DNA of 34,448 nt. Source: Calditrichota bacterium (GTDB lineage: Bacteria > Calditrichota > Calditrichia > RBG-13-44-9). Made by a program: the position numbers and the translations under genes. The stretch covers positions 1 to 34,448 of the forward strand of contig JAJRXE010000091.1 of assembly GCA_024276455.1 (NCBI GenBank), written 5' to 3'. The notes under the pieces are model-generated. The model had not been told where the DNA came from and made no database searches. It saw only the letters and a program-made list of their open reading frames with translations. Positions within the stretch are counted from its first letter, which is position 1. Each line of letters starts with the position of its first letter. Below are positions 18,680-27,648 of the stretch, piece by piece.

Positions 18680-19372
18680 TTAGGGGTCTATCCGTTCGCG
18701 GGCCCATTTTACGATTTGCTCCACCTGTTCTTCAATCGTTAGATGGGTGGTATCCAGTTCCAGGGCATCGGGCGCTTTTTTTAAGGGGCCGTGAGTCCGA
18801 TTCATGTCTTCCCAATCCCGCCGTCGAATTTCCTGCAAAATTTGTTCCAGCGGTACTTCAATGCCTTTTTGTGCCAACTCTTTTTGCCGGCGGCGAGCCC
18901 GTTCTTCCGCACTGGCTTGCATAAACACCTTTAATTCCGCCTGGGGAAACACTACTGTACCGATGTCGCGACCATCCATGACCACCCCGCCGTGCCGGCC
19001 CAGCTCTTGCTGTTTGCGCACTAAAATTTCCCGCACCTGCGGGTTGGCGGCCACCGGACTAATATTCCGATCGATGTCGGGGGTACGAATCTCCCGGGAG
19101 ACCTCTTCCCCGTTCAGATAAATCACCGTCTGTCCGGGAGCTCCGTCGCTGCGGAAACGGATGTCCGCTTCCCGGGCAATCCGGGCCACCGCGGCAGCGT
19201 CGTGCACATCGATCCCTTTTCGCAAGGCCAGCAGTGTCACCGCCCGATACATGGCGCCGCTGTCGATGTACAAATAACCCAATTTCTGCGCCACCCGGCG
19301 AGCGGTGGTACTTTTCCCACTCGCCGCCGGACCGTCAATAGCAATGGTAATTTTTTTAGTGCTGTTCTTCAC
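18680..19372 (-). CDS. cmk: Cytidylate kinase
   Basis: ITIAIDGPAASGKSTTARRVAQKLGYLYIDSGAMYRAVT; MDGRDIGTVVFPQAELK. Confidence 0.96.
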   Translation of the reverse strand: MKNSTKKITIAIDGPAASGKSTTARRVAQKLGYLYIDSGAMYRAVTLLALRKGIDVHDAAAVARIAREADIRFRSDGAPGQTVIYLNGEEVSREIRTPDIDRNISPVAANPQVREILVRKQQELGRHGGVVMDGRDIGTVVFPQAELKVFMQASAEERARRRQKELAQKGIEVPLEQILQEIRRRDWEDMNRTHGPLKKAPDALELDTTHLTIEEQVEQIVKWARERIDP

Positions 19373-20138
19373 CCAGAACCTCGTGCTTTCGCTCCTCCAC
19401 CATTCTCTTCAAACGCGCTACTTCTTCCTCGTTTAAAAGGCGCCACTCCCCTTCTTTTAAGTCGCTGACCCGCAAGCCGGCGAATTCGATGCGATGAAGC
19501 TCTTTAACCTGATATCCCAACACGTCAAACATTCTACGGATTTGACGATTCCGACCTTCATGAAGTTCCACTTCCAGGTAACTGCAGTTGTCAATAATCC
19601 GCAGCTCTTCCGCCCGGCAGGGTGCCGTTTTCCGTCCGTCCAACTCAATCCCCAGTCGGAAATAATGTAAATCAATGGGGCGAATCCGTTTATTTAACAG
19701 CACCCGGTAAATTTTGGAAACCTCAAATTTGGGATGCGCCAGAAAGTAGGCCAGTTCACCATCGTTCGTCAGCAGCAAGGCACCGGTCGTATTGTAGTCC
19801 AGGCGTCCCACCGGGAATATTCTCTCCGGAATGTTTACCACATCCACCACCGTTTTGCGATGTTTTTCGTCCTTTAAGGTGGTCACGGTTTTTAAAGGTT
19901 TGTTCAGCAAAATGTAAAGGAAATTTTTTTGTAAGCTTAACCGTTCTCCCTGATACTCCACCACATCCCGCTCCGGATCAATTCGAACTCCCATGCGGGT
20001 CACGACTTCTCCGTTCAACTTCACCTGTCCGCTGGCAATAATTTCATCGCACTTGCGGCGCGACCCCACCCCGCACATGGCCAGAAACCTATTCAGCCGA
20101 ATCCGATTTTTCTCCCTCTGCTCCATTTTGAGTACCAT
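19356..20138 (-). CDS. rluB: Pseudouridine synthase, RluB/RsuA family
   Basis: IRLNRFLAMCGVGSRRKCDEII (S4), PVGRLDYNTTGALLLTNDGELA, EGRNRQIRRMFDVLGYQVKELHRIEFAGL. True start may be internal (MEQREKN). Confidence 0.93.
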   Translation of the reverse strand: MVLKMEQREKNRIRLNRFLAMCGVGSRRKCDEIIASGQVKLNGEVVTRMGVRIDPERDVVEYQGERLSLQKNFLYILLNKPLKTVTTLKDEKHRKTVVDVVNIPERIFPVGRLDYNTTGALLLTNDGELAYFLAHPKFEVSKIYRVLLNKRIRPIDLHYFRLGIELDGRKTAPCRAEELRIIDNCSYLEVELHEGRNRQIRRMFDVLGYQVKELHRIEFAGLRVSDLKEGEWRLLNEEEVARLKRMVEERKHEVLGEEQH

Positions 20139-20805
20139 TGTTTTGTCCGTTCTCTTTCATTCCCAAAATATTCGGGTTAATCTGTTTTAATAATGCCTCA
20201 TGGTAAGGACTGGTTTCATCCTCCACATCGATGAGCTCTTCGATTTCTTTTAATTTGGGCAAATCGTCCAGAGAATTTAGTCCGAAATAATCCAGAAATT
20301 GCCGGGTGGTTTTGTACAGAAAAGGGCTCCCCGGTGCTTTCGCTCGTCCGGCAATGGTAATCAGGTTCCGGCTCAAAAGCCCTTTAATCACACCGTCCAC
20401 ATTCACACCCCGGATTTCCTCGATTTCGTGTTTGGTAATCGGTTGTTTGTAGGCAATAATCGCCAGCGTTTCCAGGGCTTTCTGGGTCAGGCGAGATTTT
20501 TGCCGGGATCGGTAAAGCTGCTCCACGTAAGCGGTGTACTCCGGCAGGGTAAACATCTGGAAGCCCCCGGCAATTTCCTTAATTTCAAACGAGCGATTGG
20601 TCTCGCGATACTGTTCATTTAATCGGGAAATAAACGCACGAATTTCCCGGGCCGTCAAATCGGGAAGAATCTCTTTTAAACGGGAAATACTGAGCGGTTG
20701 ATCCGAAGAAAAGAGCAAAGCTTCAATAACCGGCATTAAATAAGGGCGTTTCTCTTCCGGCGTTCCGTTTTCCCGGTTCTCTTCCGGTGTCCTGGTTTCT
20801 TCCAT
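20089..20805 (-). CDS. scpB: Segregation and condensation protein B
   Basis: IEALLFSSDQPLS..., LTQKALETLAIIAYKQPITKHEIEEIRGVNVDGVIKGLLSRNLI. Confidence 0.95.
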   Translation of the reverse strand: MEETRTPEENRENGTPEEKRPYLMPVIEALLFSSDQPLSISRLKEILPDLTAREIRAFISRLNEQYRETNRSFEIKEIAGGFQMFTLPEYTAYVEQLYRSRQKSRLTQKALETLAIIAYKQPITKHEIEEIRGVNVDGVIKGLLSRNLITIAGRAKAPGSPFLYKTTRQFLDYFGLNSLDDLPKLKEIEELIDVEDETSPYHEALLKQINPNILGMKENGQNNGTQNGAEGEKSDSAE

Positions 20806-20858
20806 GGTCCTCTAAATCGCGTTAAATGAAAAGAGTCTGCCTAAACCCATTAATCGGT

Positions 20859-21707
20859 TCAATGTTTGCCGTCGTGAATTTTTTTTACGGAAACATTAGA
20901 ATTTTCGGCATTCGCCTGTTGATTTTCCAGTTCCTTAGCGGAGAGAATATCTTGCTCGCGAACCCGTAAGTAACATTCGTAAGAACAGTCGCGCAAAGGC
21001 ACCAGGCGAATCTCTCCGAAGGCTTCCGACTGTTTGGCGGCCAGCAGTTGCAGCCGAATGAGATCCAGAATAGCCATGAAGGTTACCACCAATTCCATGC
21101 GCGATCGCAGCGGTTTCACCACTTCACTGAATAGAGCGTAAGGTTTCCCCTTCAACTGATCGATCAGAAAGGCCACCTGCTGGTCCAGGGTCACCTTGAT
21201 TACCTTGACCTGATGCACCGTTACTTTGGGCATATTGTCCAGCGCTGTTTTAAAAGCAGTAATCAGATCGAACAGGGTAACATCTTCCAACGGTTCTTCC
21301 TCTCCGGTCGTGGCGGATTTTTTCACCGTTTCCGGAACGGCCCGTGGAAAATACTGCCTTCGTTCGCGTTCTTTTTGAGCGAGCGGTTGAGTGGCTTCTT
21401 TGAATTGACGGTATTCCAGCAATTGCGCCACCAGAGCGGCCCGCGGATCCACCGGCTCTTCATCTTCCAGTGGTTCCGGTTGCGGCAACAACATCCGCAC
21501 CTTAATCAACATCAGGGTTGCCACCATTTCAATAAACTCCCCTGCCACGTCCAGATCCAGCATCTTCATCAGTTCCAGATATTCCAGATATTGGCGGGTA
21601 ATTTCCGCAATGGGAATGTCGTAAACATCCACCTCATTTTTCTTAATGAGGTACAACAACAAATCAAAAGGCCCCTCAAAAATGGGGAGTTTTATTTTGT
21701 AAGGCAT
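20859..21707 (-). CDS. scpA: Segregation and condensation protein A
   Basis: IFEGPFDLLLYLIKKNEVDVYDIPIAEITRQYLEYLE; EFIEMVATLMLIKVRMLLPQ. Confidence 0.96.
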   Translation of the reverse strand: MPYKIKLPIFEGPFDLLLYLIKKNEVDVYDIPIAEITRQYLEYLELMKMLDLDVAGEFIEMVATLMLIKVRMLLPQPEPLEDEEPVDPRAALVAQLLEYRQFKEATQPLAQKERERRQYFPRAVPETVKKSATTGEEEPLEDVTLFDLITAFKTALDNMPKVTVHQVKVIKVTLDQQVAFLIDQLKGKPYALFSEVVKPLRSRMELVVTFMAILDLIRLQLLAAKQSEAFGEIRLVPLRDCSYECYLRVREQDILSAKELENQQANAENSNVSVKKIHDGKH

Positions 21708-21833
21708 AATTGGGATTTGGTTAAATGTTAGAACCGTATTGCTTTCATGTGACGATCTTACACGGATCGGCTGTTTTTCTGAACCGCAACCAAACGCCGG
21801 TACCCCTCTATTCCGGGCCGCCGCTCCTCTTCA

Positions 21834-22832
21834 TCAGGCGTCCGGATTGAAACGTAAAATACCGCAATGGCTTCGTACCCGTTCCATGACTTCCCGGGCT
21901 TTTTCGCGGGCTTTTTTCGCTCCCTCTTTTAATACATCATGGACAATGTCCCGGTGCTGTAACAAATGCTCCCTTCTCTCCCGCGCTTCGGCAAAATAGT
22001 CCCAGATTTTCGCCAGCAATTCCTTTTTGGCATGCCCGTATCCGTAACCGCCTGCCAGGTACTTCTGCCGCATCGCTTCCGTTTCCTCCGGCGTGGCAAA
22101 CAGCTTATACAGAGCAAACACATTGGATTTGTCCGGATCCTTGGGCGCTTCCAGCGGGGTCGAATCGGTGACGATACTCATAACTTTCTGCTTTAGGGTT
22201 TTGTAATCGGCAAAGATTTCGATGGTGTTGCCGTAGCTCTTGCTCATTTTCTGCCCGTCGATGCCCGGTACCACCGCCACCTCCGGCATGATCAATTCTT
22301 CCGGTACCACAAACGTTTCACCAAACACATGATTGAATTTAATGGCGATGTCGCGGGTCATCTCCAGATGTTGCTTTTGATCCTTGCCCACCGGCACGAC
22401 CTCGGAATCGTAAATTAGAATATCCGCCGCCATGAGCACCGGGTAGGCAAACAAACCGTGATTGGGAGAAATCCCTTTGGCTATTTTATCTTTATATGAA
22501 TGAGCCCGTTCTAACAGGCCCATGGGAGTTACATTGGAAAGAATCCAGGCTAATTCGGTTACTTCCGGAACATCACTTTGAATAAACAGGGTGGCTTTCT
22601 GGGGGTCCAGGCCCAGCGCCAGGTAATCCAGCGCCACTTTAAAGGTGGCATCTTCTAACTTCTCCTTCTCCTGAATGCTGGTAAGCGCATGGTAATTAGC
22701 CACGAAGTAAAAACATTCGTTATCTTCCTGCAAGGCAATGTGTTGCCGAATTGCCCCGAAATAGTTTCCAATATGCAAATCGCCGGAAGGCTGAATTCCG
22801 CTTAATACCCGTTTCTTTTTGATGTTTAACAT
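21834..22832 (-). CDS. trpS: Tryptophanyl-tRNA synthetase
   Basis: VLSGIQPSGDLHIGNYFGAI; GQKMSKSYGNTI. Confidence 0.97.
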   Translation of the reverse strand: MLNIKKKRVLSGIQPSGDLHIGNYFGAIRQHIALQEDNECFYFVANYHALTSIQEKEKLEDATFKVALDYLALGLDPQKATLFIQSDVPEVTELAWILSNVTPMGLLERAHSYKDKIAKGISPNHGLFAYPVLMAADILIYDSEVVPVGKDQKQHLEMTRDIAIKFNHVFGETFVVPEELIMPEVAVVPGIDGQKMSKSYGNTIEIFADYKTLKQKVMSIVTDSTPLEAPKDPDKSNVFALYKLFATPEETEAMRQKYLAGGYGYGHAKKELLAKIWDYFAEARERREHLLQHRDIVHDVLKEGAKKAREKAREVMERVRSHCGILRFNPDA

Positions 22833-23030
22833 GGATATTCCCTTCCCTTAATCCTTCCATTTTTTTAACCTCAAATTATAATTAAAGAACCCGCTGTAAC
22901 CAACAAATATTTTTTAAAGCAGGGTCGAAGTTAACCCGCTTTTTAAGGGTGCTTCCTTCCCAAAAATCTCCTTGCCGGTAAGGAAAGCCCTTAGGGGATG
23001 AGATGCCTACAAAATGTCACCAAGGAAGCT

Positions 23031-23555
23031 TTAATCTTTGATGAATAAATAGGGTTTCCAGTGTTCGTCCCGTACCCCCACAATTTTCTGCAGGTAGAAG
23101 AAATAGTGGGGTTTCTTGGGTTGACGGATCAACTTCATACCAGCCTGCTCGGGAGTCCGGTTGGCTATGCGGTGGTTGCAGGCCTGGCAGGCTACCACCA
23201 GATTTTCCCAGACATCCTTGCCGCCGTAATGCTTCGGAATGACGTGATCGATGGTCAGTTCGCCGCCCTTTCGACCACAATACTGGCAGGTGTAATTGTC
23301 GCGAATCAACAGGTTCTTCCGGTTCAACAAAATCCGCCGGGGCGGAATGCGAATCCGGCGTAACAGGCGAATTACGCTGGGAATCGGATAGGTTCGATTA
23401 ATGGTGTGAATATAGCCGGAATTTTTCTCCACCATCTCGGCTTTTTCTAAAAAAAGCAGCACCATTGCCCGCTTAACGCTGCAAATGGAGACGGGTTCGT
23501 AATTTTGATTCAATAGTAAAACCGGCCGACTTAACATGGGAACCCCCAAAAACAA
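23031..23555 (-). CDS. HNH endonuclease
   Basis: RDNYTCQYCGRKGGELTIDHVIPKHYGGKDVWENLVVACQACNHRIANRTPEQ. True start likely MLSRPVLLLNQNYEPV. Confidence 0.9.
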   Translation of the reverse strand: MFLGVPMLSRPVLLLNQNYEPVSICSVKRAMVLLFLEKAEMVEKNSGYIHTINRTYPIPSVIRLLRRIRIPPRRILLNRKNLLIRDNYTCQYCGRKGGELTIDHVIPKHYGGKDVWENLVVACQACNHRIANRTPEQAGMKLIRQPKKPHYFFYLQKIVGVRDEHWKPYLFIKD

Positions 23556-23677
23556 GCGTTAATATAATTTGCGCTTCTTAAAGATGTCAAGTATTTTCAA
23601 ATATTGCTTTTTCTTGTTCACCTTTTTTTTGTTAATTTAAACCTGAATCTGAAAACCAATACGACGGAGGAATAAAA

Positions 23678-24637
23678 ATGGATCCCTTAAAAAACGCGGC
23701 GTTGATTGCAGTGCGGGACTGTCTGGCTGTTCAACCCCTGGAAACCGTTCTGGTGGTGACCGACCGGGAACGGCGGAAAATCGGTTACGCCCTTTTCGAG
23801 GCCGCCCTGGAATTGGGGCAGGAAGCGTTCCTGCTGGAGATGAAAGCCCGGGAGTTCAACGGACAGGAACCGCCCCCGGCGGTGGCGGAAATGATGAAAT
23901 TGGTGGACGTGGTGCTTTGCCCCACGACCAAATCGCTAACCCACACCGACGCCCGCCGGAAAGCCTGTGCCACCGGTACCCGGGTGGGTACCCTGCCCGG
24001 CATTACCGAAGATATGATGATCCGCACCATGAGCGCCGACTACCATCGCATTGCGGAATTGACCCACAAGGTGTCCGAAATTCTGAATAAGGGAAATGTA
24101 GCCCACCTGAGCACTGCCCGGGGTACGGACATCACCATTCCCATTGCAGGCATCACCGCTATCTCTTCCACCGGTCTAATTACCAAACCGGGAACATTCG
24201 GCAATCTGCCTTCCGGAGAGTCCTATCTGATGCCCCGGGAAGGCGAATCCGAAGGGGTGTTTGTCGTGGACGGTTCCCTGGCCGGGATTGGCAAAATCAC
24301 CGACCAACCGGTGCGAATTAAAGTTGAGAAGGGGTTTGCCACCGACATAACCGGTGGAAAGGAAGCCAAAAAACTGATTGAAATGGTGGAAGCCATAGGC
24401 GAGCAGGCGCGCAATCTGGCCGAACTGGGAGTGGGGACCAATTACATGGCCCAGGTGACCGGAGAAATTTTAGAGGACGAAAAAGTGCTGGGTACGGTGC
24501 ATCTGGCGCTGGGCAATAACGTTTCCATGGGCGGTTCGGTCAACGTTGGGTTTCATGTGGATGGAATCATCCTCAATCCCACGCTGAAAATCGATGACGA
24601 ATACCTGCTGAAAGACGGAAAATTGCTGGTAGATTAA
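23678..24637 (+). CDS. M29-family aminopeptidase-like protein
   Basis: GTDITIPI, NLPSGESYLMPREGESEGVFVVDGSL, ELGVGTNYMAQVTGEILEDEKVLGTVHLALGNN, VGFHVDGII; RBS gacggagg. Confidence 0.88.
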   Translation: MDPLKNAALIAVRDCLAVQPLETVLVVTDRERRKIGYALFEAALELGQEAFLLEMKAREFNGQEPPPAVAEMMKLVDVVLCPTTKSLTHTDARRKACATGTRVGTLPGITEDMMIRTMSADYHRIAELTHKVSEILNKGNVAHLSTARGTDITIPIAGITAISSTGLITKPGTFGNLPSGESYLMPREGESEGVFVVDGSLAGIGKITDQPVRIKVEKGFATDITGGKEAKKLIEMVEAIGEQARNLAELGVGTNYMAQVTGEILEDEKVLGTVHLALGNNVSMGGSVNVGFHVDGIILNPTLKIDDEYLLKDGKLLVD

Positions 24638-24690
24638 GTGCCCCGCTCCTCCAATCCCTGAAAAAATGGAATTAAAATTACCCTACCATT

Positions 24691-24720
24691 AAAAAAGCCC
24701 GGTACGTGCCGGGCTTTTTA
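24691..24720. terminator. Bidirectional rho-independent terminator
   Basis: aaaaaagcccggtacgtgccgggcttttta between convergent genes; GC stem with A tract on one side and T tract on the other. Confidence 0.9.
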
Positions 24721-24748
24721 AGTAAAAACGTTTGTTCTTTCAGCAAAA

Positions 24749-25429
24749 TCAAGTTTTCATTTTAATCATGTTTAAGAGAATCTCCGCCTTCCCTTTGTAA
24801 ATAGTACGCTCGTAGTCGTCCACTACCAACTGGGCCAGCGTTTGGGCTTTTTCGTTATTGCCGGCTTCGAAATAGGCCCGGGCGGCAGAATAAAAATAAG
24901 AAGCGGCCAGCGGATTATCTTTGTCCACGCGGGCGGCCCGTTCGTAATATTTGGCTGCCTCCGCCGTGTTTCCTTCCGAGAGCAGACAATCTCCGTATCC
25001 CGCCAGCGCGGCCGCCGTAAGCAACTTGTCGTCAGCATAATCGTCGATGTATTTCTGGAAATAGATTTTGGCGCTGTCGTACTGATCGCTCTGCCAATAA
25101 ATTTTGGCCAACAGGAAACACCCCTGCCCGGCGTACTTGGTTCCTGAGAATTCCTCCAGCAACTGCTTCAACATCTCTTTTGCTTTGGACTGATTCATGC
25201 GATTGTACTCAAATAATGCCTCGCCGTACAACTGATTGGCATGCTCCGCTGCACTGCGTCGGGAACTAATGTACATGGTTATTACCAGGATCAAGACCAG
25301 AATCCCGATTCCGACGTACATCAACGTCCGGGCATGCTCTTCGGCGTATTCCCGGGCTTTCAGCGTGTACAGGATAAACTTGTCCTGCTTGAGCTCTCTC
25401 TTGGTAATCTTCTTTTTCGGTTTTAACAT
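24749..25429 (-). CDS. Membrane-anchored tetratricopeptide repeat protein
   Basis: One N-terminal TM segment (LMYVGIGILVLILVITMYI) followed by TPR-type helices (GYGDCLLSEGNTAEAAKYYERAARVDKDN). Confidence 0.78.
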   Translation of the reverse strand: MLKPKKKITKRELKQDKFILYTLKAREYAEEHARTLMYVGIGILVLILVITMYISSRRSAAEHANQLYGEALFEYNRMNQSKAKEMLKQLLEEFSGTKYAGQGCFLLAKIYWQSDQYDSAKIYFQKYIDDYADDKLLTAAALAGYGDCLLSEGNTAEAAKYYERAARVDKDNPLAASYFYSAARAYFEAGNNEKAQTLAQLVVDDYERTIYKGKAEILLNMIKMKT

Positions 25430-25465
25430 TCCAATCTCCTCATGTACTTGGTTTACTTCGCGTTG

Positions 25466-25539
25466 TGCCCCAGACAGGATTCGAACCTGTGACCTCCGGA
25501 TTAGGAATCCGATGCTCTATCCGGCTGAGCTACTGGGGC
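25466..25539 (-). tRNA. tRNA-Arg (anticodon CCT), CCA not encoded
   Basis: Minus strand GCCCCAGTAGCTCAGCCGGATAGAGCATCGGATTCCTAATCCGGAGGTCACAGGTTCGAATCCTGTCTGGGGCA folds as a cloverleaf; anticodon loop TTCCTAA. Confidence 0.95.
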
Positions 25540-25671
25540 AAAGGCTCTCGTCTTTCTTTTGAAAGCGGCTCTCGACACCGGCCAATCTTTTCCAAGCCAC
25601 TTTCGGCGAGGCTAAATATAAAAATACAAATGCAGGCAATCAATACACAATATTTTTTAACGGGAACACTA

Positions 25672-27483
25672 TTAATTTTGCACTTTGGCCGCGTAGGTCC
25701 GCACCCAGCGGCGCATGAGAACAGCCCCCGAAACCACAGCGGTCGCCGTCAGAATAATGGCCGGAAGATAATTTTCGTACAGCCAGTAGCCGGTGGCAAA
25801 CAAGAAACTGTACACAAAGAGCACCCCGAGCAACACCAGCACCATTTCTCCCGGCACACTCCACTTCTCTTTTAAATACATTTCCACTTCTTCCCCGTTA
25901 CGGCGGGCCGCTTCCAATACAGGTTTCCAGCCCGGACCGCCCGGGTGCACTTTGCGGTAAAAGCTCCAGAGGGTCTCCTGGTCGGACGGTCGGGTTAAAA
26001 ACGTGACCCCAATCCACCCCACGGTGGTGATGAACACGCCAATGACCAAACTCTGCCATTCCACCAGAGGCGGAAGTCCAATCCGGGGATAAATGATCTC
26101 GAAAAACACCGCCACCAGGAAGGAAATAATCATGGCCGCCAGCTCGCTGATAGCATTAATACGCCACCAGAACCAGCGCAGTAAAAAAAGCAGCCCGGTG
26201 CCGGCACCAATTTGCAGGAGGATATGAAAAGCTTGCAGGGCGTTGCTCAGAAAGAGAGCCAGAATAGCCGCCAGAACCATCAGGAGAAAAATGGAGAGGC
26301 GTCCCACCAGCACCAATTCTTTTTGGGAGGCATCCTTTTTAATAAAGCGCTGGTAAAAATCGTTCACCAAATAGGAAGCCCCCCAGTTCAGGTGGGTGGA
26401 AATGGTGGACATAACCGCCGCAATGAGCGAAGCCACCACCACCCCCAGCAACCCGTTGGGCAAATAGGTCAACATGGCCGGGTAGGCCAGATCGTTTTTA
26501 ATGATTCCGGAAGCTACATTGGGAAAAGCATTCTGAAGAGATTGCAAGTCCGGGAAGACCACCAGCGAAGCCAATGCCACCAGAATCCAGGGCCAGGGCC
26601 GCAAAGCGTAATGGGCAATATTGAAAAACAGGGTCGCTCCGATGGCGTTTTTCTCGTCCCGGGCGGCCAGCATCCGCTGGGCAATGTACCCACCACCGCC
26701 CGGTTCCGCCCCGGGGTACCACACACTCCACCACTGCACCGCCAGGGGAATGACGAACACCGTAATCACCAGCGAGCTGTTGTGGAAATCCGGTAAAATG
26801 GAAATTTTCTCTCGCACCGCCGGGTGATTCAGCAGATTTCCCAGTCCCCCCACTTCCGGCAAATTGACGATGATGTAAGCGGCAAACACCGAACCGCCCA
26901 TGGCAATCAGAAACTGAATGAAATCGGTAATCAGCACACCGCGCAGACCACCCAGCATGGTGTAGATTACCACAATGAGGGAGGTAATCACCACCGTTTC
27001 CAGCGGAGAAATACCCAGCATGACACCCCCAATTTTAATGGAAGCCAGCAATACCACCGCCATGATCATCACGTTAAAAAACAATCCCAGATACACCGCC
27101 CGGAAACCTCGCAAGAACGCGGCGGACCTCCCACTGTAGCGCAGCTCGTAGAATTCGATGTCGGTCAGCACCTCGGAACGGCGCCAGAGTTTGGAGTAGA
27201 TGAACACCGTCACCATGCCGGTAAGCAGGAACGCCCACCAGAGCCAGTTGCCCGCCACCCCGTGCTGGCGCACCATGTCGGTCACCAGATTGGGGGTGTC
27301 TGCAGAGAAAGTGGTGGCCACCATGGAAACGCCCAACAACCACCAGGGCATACTGCGGCTGGAGGCAAAAAATTCCGTGGCGTCCGAGCCGGCCCGGCGG
27401 GCCACCAGCACGCCCACCAACAGTGAAACAACAAAGAACGCAACAATGGAAATCCAATCAATGAATTGCAGGGTCATAGACAT
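25672..27483 (-). CDS. Sodium:solute symporter (SSS) family transporter
   Basis: 603 aa polytopic membrane protein; DATEFFASSRSMPWWLLGVSMVATTFSADTPNLV; IYTMLGGLRGVLITDFIQF; HLNWGASYLVNDFYQRF. Confidence 0.92.
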   Translation of the reverse strand: MSMTLQFIDWISIVAFFVVSLLVGVLVARRAGSDATEFFASSRSMPWWLLGVSMVATTFSADTPNLVTDMVRQHGVAGNWLWWAFLLTGMVTVFIYSKLWRRSEVLTDIEFYELRYSGRSAAFLRGFRAVYLGLFFNVMIMAVVLLASIKIGGVMLGISPLETVVITSLIVVIYTMLGGLRGVLITDFIQFLIAMGGSVFAAYIIVNLPEVGGLGNLLNHPAVREKISILPDFHNSSLVITVFVIPLAVQWWSVWYPGAEPGGGGYIAQRMLAARDEKNAIGATLFFNIAHYALRPWPWILVALASLVVFPDLQSLQNAFPNVASGIIKNDLAYPAMLTYLPNGLLGVVVASLIAAVMSTISTHLNWGASYLVNDFYQRFIKKDASQKELVLVGRLSIFLLMVLAAILALFLSNALQAFHILLQIGAGTGLLFLLRWFWWRINAISELAAMIISFLVAVFFEIIYPRIGLPPLVEWQSLVIGVFITTVGWIGVTFLTRPSDQETLWSFYRKVHPGGPGWKPVLEAARRNGEEVEMYLKEKWSVPGEMVLVLLGVLFVYSFLFATGYWLYENYLPAIILTATAVVSGAVLMRRWVRTYAAKVQN

Positions 27484-27648
27484 TCCTCTCCAGATGAAAA
27501 CTGATCGAATTTTTTAACCACGCATTACACCAATTGACACGATTTAAAACGAAACCAAAATGAATCAGCAGTTTCTCAGAAATAAGGCGATTTTCTCTCC
27601 GGACCAGGCGAATTTTTCGCTACTTGCATTTTCACCAGCCATTCACGC

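Noticed and set aside
25236-25875. Plus-strand ORFs containing PDRIRTCDLRIRNPMLYPAELLG and MPQTGFEPVTSGLGIRCSIRLSYWG
   Set aside because: Well-known spurious translations of an antisense tRNA-Arg gene.
26212-27426. Plus-strand ORFs 26212-26796 and 26824-27426
   Set aside because: Antisense to the SSS transporter; His/Gln-rich translation is typical of reverse-complemented hydrophobic codons.
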